Assembly (NCBI RefSeq): GCF_000611645.1 | Contig: NW_014013443.1 | Location: 1-35,000 of the forward strand | Direction: 5' to 3' | Length of the DNA stretch: 35,000 nucleotides | Source of the DNA: Monoraphidium neglectum | Lineage: Eukaryota > Chlorophyta > Chlorophyceae > Sphaeropleales > Selenastraceae | Shown here: positions 9,962 to 21,178 of the stretch, piece after piece | Numbering within the stretch: position 1 is the stretch's first letter | Layout: every line of letters starts with the position of its first letter | The notes under the pieces: model-generated | Database searches by the model: none | Told to the model about the DNA's origin: nothing | What the model saw: the letters and a program-made list of their open reading frames with translations, nothing else | Program-made: the position numbers and the translations under genes

Positions 9962-12470
9962 TTAGCACTTGCCGCACGGCGAGGCTGCAACAGGTGCCTG
10001 GTTCAAGACCACTGCCACAGCTGCCCCAGGCAGCGCCGCACCAAGGGCAGCCGCCAGACGGCTGCCAGGAGCACGCGCCTCTCCGGCAGCACTCGCCTCT
10101 GCAGGCGATGCCGCCGGCATCACCCACCAAGGCGCAGCCGCTCCAGCTGCAGCGGCAGCCGGCGCCGGCGCGACGGGGGCGGCCCCCGCCATGAGATGCT
10201 GCAGATGGGCTGGCAGGTGGCGCGCCGGCAGCTGCAGCGCCAGCGCCCGCAGCCCTGGTGCCGCCGTCATGGCTGCGGTGCCAATCCCTTCGGGCGTCAG
10301 GGCGCAGCCGTTGGCGCCGGCAGACAGGCGGCGCAAGGCACGGGGGGTCAAGAGGGCCGCCAGCTGCGGGTCCCCCAGCTCTGGCAGCCGCTGCACCGCG
10401 AGGGCCTCCAGGCGCGGGAAGCCGCCGCCACCCACCGCCGCCAGCAGGGCCGCTGCGTCCGCGCCGCCCCCACATGCCGCGCGCAGCGACACGAGTGCAG
10501 GCCATGCGCGTGGAGCCGCCGCCCAGCCATCGCGGCCGAGTGCACAGCCGGCAACGACAACCTCGCTGACAGCGGGGCCGGCGGCCGCCGACGCAGCCAG
10601 ATCCAACACCTCGCAGCCCGTCAGGCGCACTGTTGTCAGTGCAGGCACCGCGGTGACGTCACCCTTTCCTGCGGCGCCTCCTGTCAGCCGCACGCCCTTG
10701 AGGTCCAGCGCGGTCAGGCCGGCGGGCAGGCAGCTGCCCGGCAGCTGTGTGAGCTCTGCGCCAACGTTGTGCACGGCCAGGCGTCGCAGGCCTGTCAGCG
10801 CTGCGAGCGGAGCCCATGCCGCGGCGGACGGCACTGGGCGCAAGTTGCCGACGAGCTTGAGAGACCGCAGGCCGCGCAGCGCACACAGCGGCGTGAGCGC
10901 CGCCGCATCCACATCGGCGACGGCAAGTCCAGGCACGACGACGACCGACTCGAGGGCCGGCGCAGAGCGCGCCACAGCCGCAAGCAGCGCCGCCAGCGGC
11001 ACCCCGCCGGCGCCCGAGGTGGCCATGACGGCAAGGCGCAGGGCGCGAAGCGCCGGCAGGCGCTCCAGAGCGGCGGCGAGCTGCGGCGCGTCAGCTGGCG
11101 CCAGCGACAGCTGCAGCGAGGTCAGCGCCGGCAGCGCGTCCGCATGAGCATAAGGCACCAGCGCACGCTCCAGCCTGGCGGGCAGCGCCTCGACACCGAC
11201 GCCTGCCACAGCAGCACCTGCTGGCGCGCGACGCGGCGGAGCGAGCTGCGCCACTGCATCAATGTCCAACAGCGCCAACCCCTCCTTAGTGGCGGAGCCG
11301 TCAGGTCCGCTCGCCCAGCGCATGGCGAGGCTGGCGCATGCAAGGGACACGTTGAGACGGCGCAGCTTCGGCATGACCGCCGCCAGGCGCGCCGCCAAGC
11401 CGTCACAAACGGCGGGAACAAAGCAGGCCGCTGCCCCTGCACTGCGGCTGCTGGTTTCAACCGCTGCCTGGATCGCCGCCACTGTCGCGCGGTTCTTGGG
11501 CGCCCACACGTCTGGCAGGCCTGTGACAGTCAGCGACCTCAAGCCACGCAGCTCGGCCAGGGCCGCAAGCGCGCCCTCGGCCGCGTCAAGCAGCTGCGCC
11601 CCAACGTGGCCAGAGCTCTCAATGAGCCCCGCAAGGGCGGCCGGCGGCGCCGCGAGCGTGGCGGCCGGCAGGGCGACGGTCAGCTCCTCCAGCCGCGGCA
11701 GCGTCACCAGCACGCGCAGCGCGGCGGCGGCGGACTGCAGCGGCGCGCCACCGGCCCAGCCGGCGCCCAGCTCCAGGGCGCGCAGCGACGACGCGGCGCT
11801 CGCAAAGGCCAGCGGTGCCAAGAGCGCCGAAGGATCGCCGTCGGCCGGCGCAGCCACTGCCACGTCAACGAGGCAGAGCTGCTCGACGCCGCCCGCGCCC
11901 GCGACACGCGCAAGACACGCAGAGGGCACCGCCGCCGCCGCCGCGACGCCCGGGCGAGCCGCGGCGCCGCGCAGCACGAGGCGTCGCGGCGCGCCGCGCG
12001 CAATGACGCGTGCCAGCAGCAGGTCTAAGGCCACCTCGGGGGCTGTGCCGTGAAGGAGCACCACCAGCTCTGGCGCATGTGCCAGGCGCCGAGTGCCGCG
12101 AAGCCAGGCGTCCACGTCGCCGCGAGTGGTGGAGGGCAGCAGGGTGGCTGAAATTGCTGGCGTCGCATCGGCGATGGCGGCGGCGGCGGCGCGGTGGGTC
12201 AGGCGGCACGCCGCGGCCGCTTCAGGGCCAGCGTGAGCAAGGACGGCCTGTGCGCAGGTGGGCAGTGTTGAGGGGGTGGCCGGGAACCAAAATTGACACA
12301 AGGGACTGTGAAGGGATTGAAAAAGAAGCCTAGACGACATCTGCGCGCCGCTGCATGTCCATGCAGGCATGCAGAAGCCAAGGGCTTGCGCGGCGCTGGC
12401 GGTGCGGACTGGCTGCGGCATGGACGGCCAAACGCACCTTCAAGGCCGGCCCAGGCAGGGCGGCCAGCAT
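9962..12470 (-). CDS. Leucine-rich-repeat protein with F-box-like N terminus
   Basis: A tiny first exon, 12470-12438 (MLAALPGPALK), is spliced in phase 0 to one long exon, 12247-9962, giving 772 residues. The joined N terminus (LPGPALKAVLAHAGPEAAAA, then CRLTHRA) resembles the LP-x-x-L ... CR-x-x-R pattern of F-box or related domains. The rest holds many irregular leucine-rich repeats of about 24-28 residues, for example LRSLTVTGLPDV, LTSLQLSLA, LRALRLAVM, LRSLKLVGNL, LRRLAVHNVG and LTALDLKGVRL. They are interspersed with Ala/Gly-rich linkers. The likely role is protein-protein recognition, perhaps as a substrate adaptor for an SCF ligase; that part is inference. An upstream in-frame ATG at 12689 would add 73 residues of lower-GC, non-LRR sequence that looks like 5' UTR, so I chose 12470. 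Confidence 0.78.
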
Positions 12471-13298
12471 GCCGTCGCCCAGCTTTGGTGTGTACTGAAC
12501 AAATAAATGTGCCTGACGTTGACGGTTGCCTGGCTTGCTGTGCTTGTTGCCTTGTCGCGGAGAAGTTTGCTTGTTGCTTTGATCGCTATGTGCGTAAAAG
12601 TCTACCCGCTGACATTCAATTTGTAACGATAAAGATGGCAATATTCGACTCGAAGCTACCTGCTGCGTTTCTGGAGACAGGAAGGGCATCCGGGAAGCAA
12701 CCTTAGTCATCCTCAAATGATCAGAGTTGGGTTACTCGCTCTGCAGCCCCTTTCAATGGGTGAGATTTGTATCAATGTAAGTGTTCATGTCTGAAACTTC
12801 GATTCACACCCTGCATGGAAAGCCCTGAAGCTTGTAGCTGCTGCACTGGAGCAGCGGGTTTCAGGGTGTTGACCTGTGTTGGCCGGCCTGGAAGCCAGCC
12901 GGCGATTGTCATCAGTGGTCAGCACCTCACGATCTGCTCTGGGGCCCCGCGCCGTCGCCCCAAATACGGCTGCACCCACCCTATGCAATTTGGGCTGTGG
13001 CGGCGGGTAGCACAACACTGCCCCCTGGAACCCCTTGCGTAGGTGGGGGGGGGGGGGCGCAACCCCCCTTGGCCCAGTGGCTGTGCGCCATCCACGAGGC
13101 TGTGCATGCGCTGTGGCGCTTGTGGATTGGGAGGCTTGGCTTTTGGCACGATCCTCAGTGAGTGCTGTCAACCGCTATCCAAAGACACGTGTGTGCAATG
13201 CGGCCTGAACCCCTCAAACCACTCAAGACCCCTCTTAGTAAGCATGTATGCGCGAGCCCTGTACACTAGGCAACGCTTGACTGGGCTGGAAGATAGAA
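12471..13298. other. Intergenic: 5' flank of LRR gene
   Basis: About 830 bases between the LRR start and the Qri7 stop, both on the minus strand. Base composition drops around 12480-12780. It has a G13 run at 13045-13057. TGTAA motifs occur on the plus strand at 12622 and 12776, but no supported plus-strand gene ends there. Confidence 0.45.
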
Positions 13299-13303
13299 TT
13301 ACA
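13299..13303 (-). promoter_or_regulatory. TGTAA overlapping the Qri7 stop codon
   Basis: TTACA on the plus strand reads TGTAA on the minus strand, and its last three bases are the predicted TAA stop. If it serves as the poly(A) signal, the 3' UTR would be only some 10-20 bases. It may instead be chance, or the last exon may have a missed splice. Confidence 0.35.
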
Positions 13304-14167
13304 AGCAGCTGGCAGCGCCCACCCCAGCCTCCCCTGCAGCCGTCTTAGTCGAGGCCCATTGCCGCTCCGCGCCTGCTCCGCCGCCTGCGAGCCTCGTCGC
13401 CTCTTCTGCCTCGCCCGCAGCAGCGCTCCCCAGCGTCGCGAGCGCGTCGCGCGTCTCGTCCGTAAGGCTGCGCGCCATGCTGGAGGCTGCCTTGCTGCTG
13501 CGCACCTGCGGCGTGCTGCCCCCGTGCTTCTCAGCAGTGAGCGGCCAGCGCGGCCGCAAATCCACCCACTCCTGCTCTTCCCCTGCCGCCAGCTGCAGTG
13601 GGCCTAGGGGCGGCTGGTAGAGCCCCAGCCGGTACCTGCGGCGATTGGGGGTACGCGTGGCTGACAAGAGAGCAGGCGGAGCTGTCGCGCACAGCAGGCT
13701 CTACGGCACTGGGGCCGTTCCGCCACTTGGCTTCACCTAAAGTCTCAGAGCAGCATCGGTGACCGTGGCTGCAGCAGCAGCTGCGCCCATGCAGGCGCAC
13801 CTCTCTATCCCGGCCCACGCCACCATTACACCGTTGTCAGTGCACCACCGCGCAGGGGGCACTACCAGCTGCAGGCCGGCAGCTTCCGCCACCTGTGTGC
13901 GCGTGGGTACTTGTGTGAGCGGGAGGCCGGGCGGACCGTGCAGGGCACACAACCACGGCCAGCTTGTGCGTGTTCATGTCTGCGCAGCCAAGATTGATGG
14001 TCAAAGCAGCCAGGTTTCTGCAGCAGACTTTGGCGCCGCAGAGCCCCTGAGCCCCTCACCTGCGCCAGCTGCTGCCTGATGTACTGGTTTGATGCAACGC
14101 CGCCCGCAACCACCAAGTGCCGCAGCGCTGCAGCACTGCCGTCCAGCCCGCTGCCGCTCCCGCCATC

Positions 14168-14199
<32 letters not shown>

Positions 14200-15802
14200 T
14201 GCTGCCGCCGCTGCCAGCGCTGCTGCCGCCCTGCAGTGAGTCCCGCGCCCAGCCTATCCCGCGCCGCACCCTCTGGCACAGGTGCTGTGTTGCAACCGAC
14301 TGGAATGATGCAGCGATATCGGCCACTGCCTGCTGCCGCCCTGTGGTGGACGCGAGCATGGCGCGAAGAGGCGGGATCGCTTTGCAGGGCGCACCCTCTG
14401 CAACGAGCAGGGGGCTATTGACAAGGAGACCGCCGCCTAGTCCATTTGCAGGGCCGAAGATATGCGGCACAATGCTCCCGCTCTCCGCTCCCCGCTCCGC
14501 CCCACCTTGCTTCCAACTCACCCCACTTCGAGTTACCTCACGACTGACCACACCCCACCCCTGACATACCCCACCCCTTCTCCCTTTGACCCACCCCACC
14601 CTCTCTCACCAGGGTCGCCCTCTGGCGGCAGCTCGCTCTCAATGCAGAGCCGCACCCCCGTCTTGAGCCCCGCGAACGAGAAGTCGCAGTTGGCGTGCTT
14701 CTGCATGGGCACGGACAGCGCGTAGCGCGACGCATCGCCGAGCCGAGCGGCGGCCTCGAGCGCAGCGCCCCCGTGAGGGTTGAGCTCCAGGCCCAGCATG
14801 CGCGCCACCTTGTCGTACGCCTCGCCTGACAAGAGTTGGCAGGCGGGGCATGCTGGGCTGGGCTATGCCGTCATGAGGAGCCGGTCCCACAGGGGAGACC
14901 AGCCGCTGGCCCGCGGGTGCCGCCCGCCGTGTACGTGGTTTGCCATCCCGCTGTCGCGGCGCCCTTTGCGGCCTGCTGCCCGTCGCTGCCCGCGCGCAGC
15001 CTCGAGCAGTCCCGCCCCTTGCCCCTCGCCCCCCCTCACCCAGGGCGTCGTCCAGGGTGGACCCCAGCTGCAGGTAGTCGCCCACGCCCCGCACCACCAC
15101 CAGCAGGTTGTGGCCGCCAGACACAAGCAGGCACAAGAATGGGAACGCCGGCGCCGGCTCGCCGTCCCGAAGCACGCCGCCGCCGTCGCCGCCGCTCGCT
15201 GCATGCGCCGCGAGCCCCGCGAGGCGCGCCACGAGCGTGTGCGCCTCCATGTGGTGCACCGGCACCAGCGGCAGCGCCGCCGCGCGGCTGACTGCGCGCG
15301 CCTTGCGCACGCCGACGTCCAGGCACAGGCTGAGGCCCGGCCCCACGGTCACCGCGACGGCGGACAGGTCGTGCTGCGACAGGCCGGCGCGCGAGAGGGC
15401 GTCTGCAACGACGCGGTCGATGGCGGCGGCGTGCGCCTGGGACGCGAGCGCGGGGTGCACCCCGCCGTAGGGCGCGTGGATGGCGGCCTGGCCCGCAATC
15501 GCCTCGCCCAGGACGCGGCCGTCGCTTGTTACCACGGCCGCTGCAGTGTCGTCGCAGCTGCTTTCAATGCCAAGCATCAGCAGCGGCTGCGGCAAATTGT
15601 TATGGCTGGTGTCTCGTGCGGCGGCACGCGCAGCAGCACGGTGGCGGTGCACGGCTGCCGCCCAAGCGTACAGGCGCGGGAACGCTTGCGTGGATGTGGC
15701 AGCTGGTGGCATGCCGTCAGCGAAACGTGATTGTGCTGCTTTGGAACCCCGCTGGCTGAAACCAGAGCTCCGCGCGTGGGCGTGCATGGACTTGAGTCGC
15801 AT
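13299..15802 (-). CDS. Organellar TsaD/Qri7 (OSGEPL1-type) tRNA N6-threonylcarbamoyladenosine synthase
   Basis: Five exons, 15802-15040, 14825-14610, 14340-14060, 13892-13801 and 13635-13299, join in phases 1, 1, 0 and 2 to give 562 residues. The enzyme transfers the threonylcarbamoyl group to A37 of ANN-decoding tRNAs in mitochondria or plastids. Visible signature parts are [14 protein letters not shown] (about residues 78-91), the metal-binding VHHMEAH (182-188) and SGGHNLLVV. Further ones are [15 protein letters not shown] across the first splice, [39 protein letters not shown] and DLRPRWPL. The first 70 or so residues are basic, Ala/Ser-rich and fit a transit peptide. This places it in the organellar rather than the cytosolic Kae1 group. 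It is about 100-150 residues longer than usual, because of the transit peptide, a Ser-rich insert in exon 3 and a low-complexity C terminus. The stop TAA is part of a TGTAA sequence. Confidence 0.92.
14168..14204. repeat. GCT trinucleotide repeat (poly-Ser) in Qri7 exon 3
   Basis: About twelve GCT/GTT units on the plus strand are read as AGC/AAC on the minus strand. They make a run of serines with one asparagine in the middle of the conserved TsaD domain. Confidence 0.9.
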
Positions 15803-18034
15803 TCAAGGCTGGCTGCTGTGTCAGAGTAGCTCGGCCGCATTTGTAGCTTTGTGTTGCCGTACATTTGGTCCTCGCCATCAAGGGCCAAGCAGCAGGTTGC
15901 CCACAGGAGGTGTGCCCAGGTGACTGCGGTTGACCGCCCCGCCATCCGCAGTCTCACTCCTTGCCTGCACTGCAGACGGGGGCCCCATACTGTGTCTGCA
16001 AGAGCTGGCGCTCATTCTAATTGCACTGACTGGGCTCTCTGGGGAGAGGCTGGGTCGTCCACCCGGTGTCCTGGGAGGGTGTCCCTTTCGGCTACTGTTG
16101 CCCATGCCCGTTGCTGTCTGCCGAGTTGGCATGGACGCAGGGGAAGAGAGACATGCACACCGAATGCGTGCTACATGGGTGGCTGTATGGTTGCAGTGAC
16201 GTGACATGGTTTCCAGCAAGCCTGCACAGCGCAGCGCAGGGCAGGGCAGACGGGCCTGCGGCGCTCGCTGCTCGGCACCAACGATATTGGCACATTCGTG
16301 ACCGGCAATGGGGCAGAGCCAGCAGGCGAGCGCAGGCACCGCCTCAATCAGGACAGACCGCTAAGCCTAGCCTGCGCGGGTGCGCGGCACGCTGCTACAC
16401 GACTGCATAGCCACAAGGGTTGTGGACTTGGCCTGCCGAAATTCAAGGATGGAACAACAAAATATATGCTGAGCAAGGCAGTCCAATGGACCCCAAAACG
16501 GGCTGGGCCTGGCGGCAAAATGGGCCGGCCAGGCGCCAGCGCGGCCCAGCAACTCTGCAGGGCCCGCTTGTTTGGAGGAAGGCGGATGTCGCGAGGGCGC
16601 CGGCCTGTTTGTGCACACCAGGCGCTTCCTCTCAGCCTGGTGCAGGGTGGCGGACAGGATGACACATGGCCAGCCCCCTCGCCCGCCTCCGGTGAAGACA
16701 ATCCACGTGCGGCAGATTCTGGCTTGAAAACAGTTGGATATGCTTTGGCCGCAAGGTTGACTCAGCAAAGTCTTCAGCGGCTAATCAAAAAGTGTTGTCA
16801 AAATCGACGGTGTGCAATACAATCTGCGCAAGACGGCCGCGACGACGCAGAACGCTGCGCGGCGGCCATGCCTGCAATGGCCGCGTGCGCCTGGCAGGCC
16901 AACTCAACCGGCTGCTGCGTAATCAAGCAGCACGAGGTCCACAGCAGCCCACCCAGTATTCGAATTGGGAGCTTGGGCGCGCAACAGCACCCTCACTCCT
17001 ACACGCACCGCGTATCAGAGTGGCGCCGCGTCGGCCCGCTGTGCGTCATTCGCAGTGCCCAGCAGACAAAATGAGTTGCGCATGCAAGCCTTGCGCATGT
17101 GCTCACACCTTGTCTCTGCGCAGGACCAGGTCATTTGCGTGTGCTTGCCCTTGCACCTGCCTACAAACCACCTTGCATCACAAAAAGCAATGGGATGTGT
17201 TCCCTGTGATCAACAACAATCAACAGCCCCCCCGTTGCGCGCGCATGCAACGCGCTGCAGCAGACTGAGGTTCCTTGACCACGGTGAAGGAAGCACGAGC
17301 GTGGGCGCGTGCGTCGTGCGATGCGCCCGCGGCCATGCAGGGCCGACCCTGCCGACCCAGCGCGGCGGGGCGCGGCGGCGCGCTGCGCCCGTGTGCTCGG
17401 CCCGCTGCGTGTGCTCCAAACTTGTTCAGATCAATGCCAACAAAAGGATCCCGACATCGAGCCGTGGCTGGTGTAAGTGGCAGTTGGTTGCCAAGCGCCC
17501 GCGTGCAGGCCCCGGACGCGGACCCGACAGAAATGAGGCGTGCAGGCGGCGACAGAATGTCGATGCACCCGCTGGTGCCTTGACCTCCAGATGTTCCGTC
17601 CAACGCGCCGCCCGAAACGCGTGGGCCCTGGGGCAGCAGGGTGGCAAGCGCCCCCGCAGTGGCGGAGACCATGCGGCAGGTGGTGCGACTGGTGCCGGGC
17701 AGGGCGCAGTGTTGCGCGAGTAATCGGGGGCGACCTAATCGCAGCGCTCTCGCCGCGCACTGGGCAGCAGCATCAACGGGTGGGCAACGTGTGGGTGGGG
17801 CGATGCATGAGCGGACGGATGATCCGAGGTGGGATGGGCCGCGCCGTGCGACAGCGGCAGCGCGGCAGGATGGCAAGTGCGGTGGCAAGTACAGTCCTCT
17901 GATTAGTCAACCGACGGTTTTCCACGCCGCCGCGGACACGGGCCCTCGCCCCTGCTGTCTCCTGCAAGAAGAGCACGGAGCGGCGCCCACGCCCACGTAG
18001 CGAGGATATTGCGCGCGCACGCGCTGGGATACTG
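15803..18034. other. 2.2-kb stretch without a supported gene
   Basis: This stretch lies between the Qri7 start and the stop of the polo-like kinase. Open frames up to 258 codons (16298-17074, plus) and 222 codons (17220-17888, minus) occur. They show no family resemblance, no clear splice pattern and a biased composition expected from high GC. A plus-strand TGTAA is at 17472-17476. The left few hundred bases should contain the Qri7 promoter, and the right end the kinase 3' UTR. Confidence 0.5.
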
Positions 18035-21000
18035 TTAAATATCACATAATTGAGGATCAGGGCAGACCCACGAGATGGGTGCGCCTCGCTCTGCCGCGCA
18101 AGTGCGGCTGCGGCGGTGAGTGCGGCCGTCGCGACCGTGGGGCGGCGGCCCATTATCAGTTTCATCATGACAAAGGGTCATTCCCAAGTTGAGTGCGACC
18201 TGTGCGGCACAGCCGCCGACGCAGCCCTCAGGGCCGCTGGTCGCGTGAGCAAGAATCTGCGGCAACGGCAATCCCGTCCACGGCTGCCGCCGCCGCCGCT
18301 GCAGTGGCCTGCAATGCGGCGGCCGCATGAGCAGCTCCTGCACGTCCCGCAGCCGCCGCTGCACGGCGTCGTCGCGAGCAGCCGCCAGCAGCGGCATGAC
18401 TTGCGCCGCACCGCCCGCCCCAGCAGGCAGAAGCGCCGCTACTGGTGACCCGCAGCAAGCCCCGCCGAGCAGCAGCTGCGTGCCGTCGGCAAAAACCGCC
18501 TGCAGCGAGCCGTCGCTCATGCAGATGCCCATGAGCAGGGGGCCCCCCGCCGCCCGCACGACGCGCGTCACGTGCGCCGGAGCGACCTCGCCCGCGGCGT
18601 CGCACGGCGCGGGCGCGCAGCCAGGGGCAAAGCCGTCTGTCGGGGACGAACCCCCGCTGCCGCTGACCGCAGCCGGCTGAATCAGCCGCACCGCCTTTGG
18701 GGCAGCGCCACTGCTGCTGCCTCTGCGGCTGCCGCTGCCCTTGCCGTCCGTGAGTCCCTCTGCGCGCCAGGCGCGGCCGTGTGTGAGGCAGCCAGCGAAG
18801 CGCCCCACGAGCGCGCGCTTCTTTGCCAGCCGCAGCGGCAGCGCAACCGACGGCGCCTGCGGCAGGGCCAGCCATCCGCCGTCCGCGCGGCTGCCGCCAG
18901 GCCGCTCCTCGCAGTGGCTTGGCAGATACATCAGGTCGCTGCCGCCGCCGCTGCCGCCGTCGCCGCCGCGTAGTAGCATGTGGCTGCCGTCATTGAACGC
19001 GACACCCACCGTCCCGCAGGCGAGCGCGTAGCCAAAACCGTACCGGCTGCAGTAATCCACAAAAGCCACCACCAGCGGCCCCTGCCACGGCCCGCCACCG
19101 CCGCCGCCACCGCCGCTGCTGCTGCTGCTGCTGCCGCCGCCACTTGCCCCACCACCGTCGCCGCCGCCCCTGTTGCCACAGCCAGAGGTTGGTGTCGCCG
19201 GGACGCGCGCGGCGGGCTGCATGTACTGTGCCCGCATCCGCAGCGACGGCGAGCGGCACGGCGGCTGCACGCGGCTCGGCGGCGCCGGCGACGGAGGTGA
19301 GAACGTTGGGACGCCCCCGCCGCTCCCGCCGGCGCCGGCGCCGGCAGGGTCGTGCTCCAGGCCCCAGCAGGGCCGCGTGATCAGCAGCTGCGGCGGCCGC
19401 GCCCGAGGCGGCGCGTCAGCCGCCGGGCCGCCTACGGGGCCGTCCCAGTCTGCGGCCCCGGCGCGCTCCAGGAGGGCGCCGCTGCAGTCGCTCGCACGGG
19501 GACACGGCGGCACGCCGCCCCAGGCACGGTCGACGGCGGCGGGGCCCTCTCCGACAGCGCCGAAAAACGCCGCTCCGAGCAGCGCGCTCGCGGGCGGCGG
19601 CAGCGGCGCGTACACCGCGTGGGCGGGGCTGGGGCGCGGCGTTGGGCAGAGGCTGCGGCCAGCGGGGCCGGGGGCGGAGGGCATGCTGTGGCCAGCGGCC
19701 CTGGGGCTGAAGAAGCGCTCGTGGGGGGCAGCCCCGTCCAGCGACTGCCCGACAGGGGGCGCCGCAAAGCTGCGCCCCGCCAGGCGCCCGTGGCGCGCCG
19801 GCGACGGCGGCGGCGGCCCACACGGTGACGCCGGCGGCGCGGGCGAGCGCAGCAGGCGCGGCGGGTGCGCGTGCTCCGCCTCCCGCGGCGCGGGCTGTGG
19901 GGACAGAGAGCCATCACGGTGGGCTGCGACTGCAGCCTCGCAAGCAGGGGGCCGCCCCGCAGACCAAGCCGTCACCAAGTGCCCACCGCCGCCGCTGCTG
20001 CCAGCAGGGCCAAACAGCAGCCCACCCAGCGCAGCGGCCACGGGGCTGCGCGGCTGCAGCGCCGGCACGTCGCCGGGGCAGGGCTGCGGCGGCGAAGAGA
20101 CGGTGGCGCCGCAGATGGCCGGGGAGAACGGTGGCGAGCGGCGCACCGTCACATGCTGGCGCGCCTGCCCCTGCGCCTGTGTCTGCGGCTGCGAGTGCTG
20201 CCCGGCTGGCTCTGCAAACTCCAAGATGGGTGCCGAGCGCGGCTGCAGTGAGTGCTCTGCGGGGCGCGCGGCCGCAGGAGGCTGCATCGACAGCAGCACC
20301 GGCGGCGGCAGCACCAGCTGCGTCGCGGGCGAAGCTGAGGATGTAGGCGATGGGGACACGGCGCCGCTGCTGTTGAGGCGGTGCGTGCGGTGGCGCTGCG
20401 TCGGTTGCTGCTGCAGCTGCATCGGGCTCGGCGGCACCGCCGGCGGCAGGGGGCTCATCGGCACGCGCGGCTGGCCGCACGGCACGCCTGCGGCACGCCC
20501 AGTCCCCCATTGCGAGCCACTGTCGGGCTGAGCGCTCCAGCTGCGCTGCTGCGGGGACCCGGGGCCGACGGCAACCCCCAGCAGCCGCTGCTGCCACAAC
20601 CCCGCGTCTGCCGGGAGCAACTCGACGGGCGAGGCCAGCGCCGCGTCCGGCGGCTGCGGCCCCAGGCGCAGCAAGGGGCTGACGCCGCCAGCGCAGCGCC
20701 ACATCGGCCCCCCGGCGCCGACAGAGGAGACGCCTAGGGGGCTCTGCAACGGCGTGCAGCGCCCAGCGCTGCCTGGCCCGCGCTCTGCCACTGCAACGTG
20801 ACCAGAGTGCGGCGGGGCAGCCAAGCTGCTCCAGCCATGAAACGACGCCGCCGACGCGTCCGCGCCGGGGTCCCCTGCAATAGCCGCGCCCGCCCAGATG
20901 TCCCGCGCTACCACACGGCGTCCCGCCTGGCCACTGCTGGCGCTGCTGGCGCTGCCGCCGCTGTCAGGGCTGTCGTTGAGCACGGCGGCGGCGTCAGCCA

Positions 21001-21129
21001 GGGGGCCAAGCGGCCCAGGGCCGGCGGCGGTGACGCCAGCAGTGATGAAGTCGGACGGCCCCTGGGTGCCAATGCTGGGGGCGGCGGACATGAGAGCCAG
21101 GATGGCGTTGATCTCATCTCGCCGCTGAC

Positions 21130-21178
<49 letters not shown>

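Noticed and set aside
9944..12028. 694-codon plus-strand open frame opposite the LRR gene
   Set aside because: It is a shadow of the GC-rich minus-strand coding exon. It is Arg/Gln-rich without domains, while the minus strand shows regular leucine-rich repeats.
12293..12706. 137-codon plus-strand open frame across the LRR gene's first intron and exon
   Set aside because: It overlaps the supported small exon and splice sites of the LRR gene and has no homology that I can see.
16298..17074. 258-codon plus-strand open frame
   Set aside because: It has no recognisable motif, signal or splice pattern. Its composition fits chance openness in GC-rich DNA, although a TGTAA lies about 400 bases downstream.
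17220..17888. 222-codon minus-strand open frame
   Set aside because: Ala/Arg/Pro-rich with no family resemblance; overlapping frames on both strands are equally open.
19173..20531. 452-codon plus-strand open frame opposite the polo-like kinase
   Set aside because: Low-complexity antisense of the kinase linker; it has no domain and no splice context.
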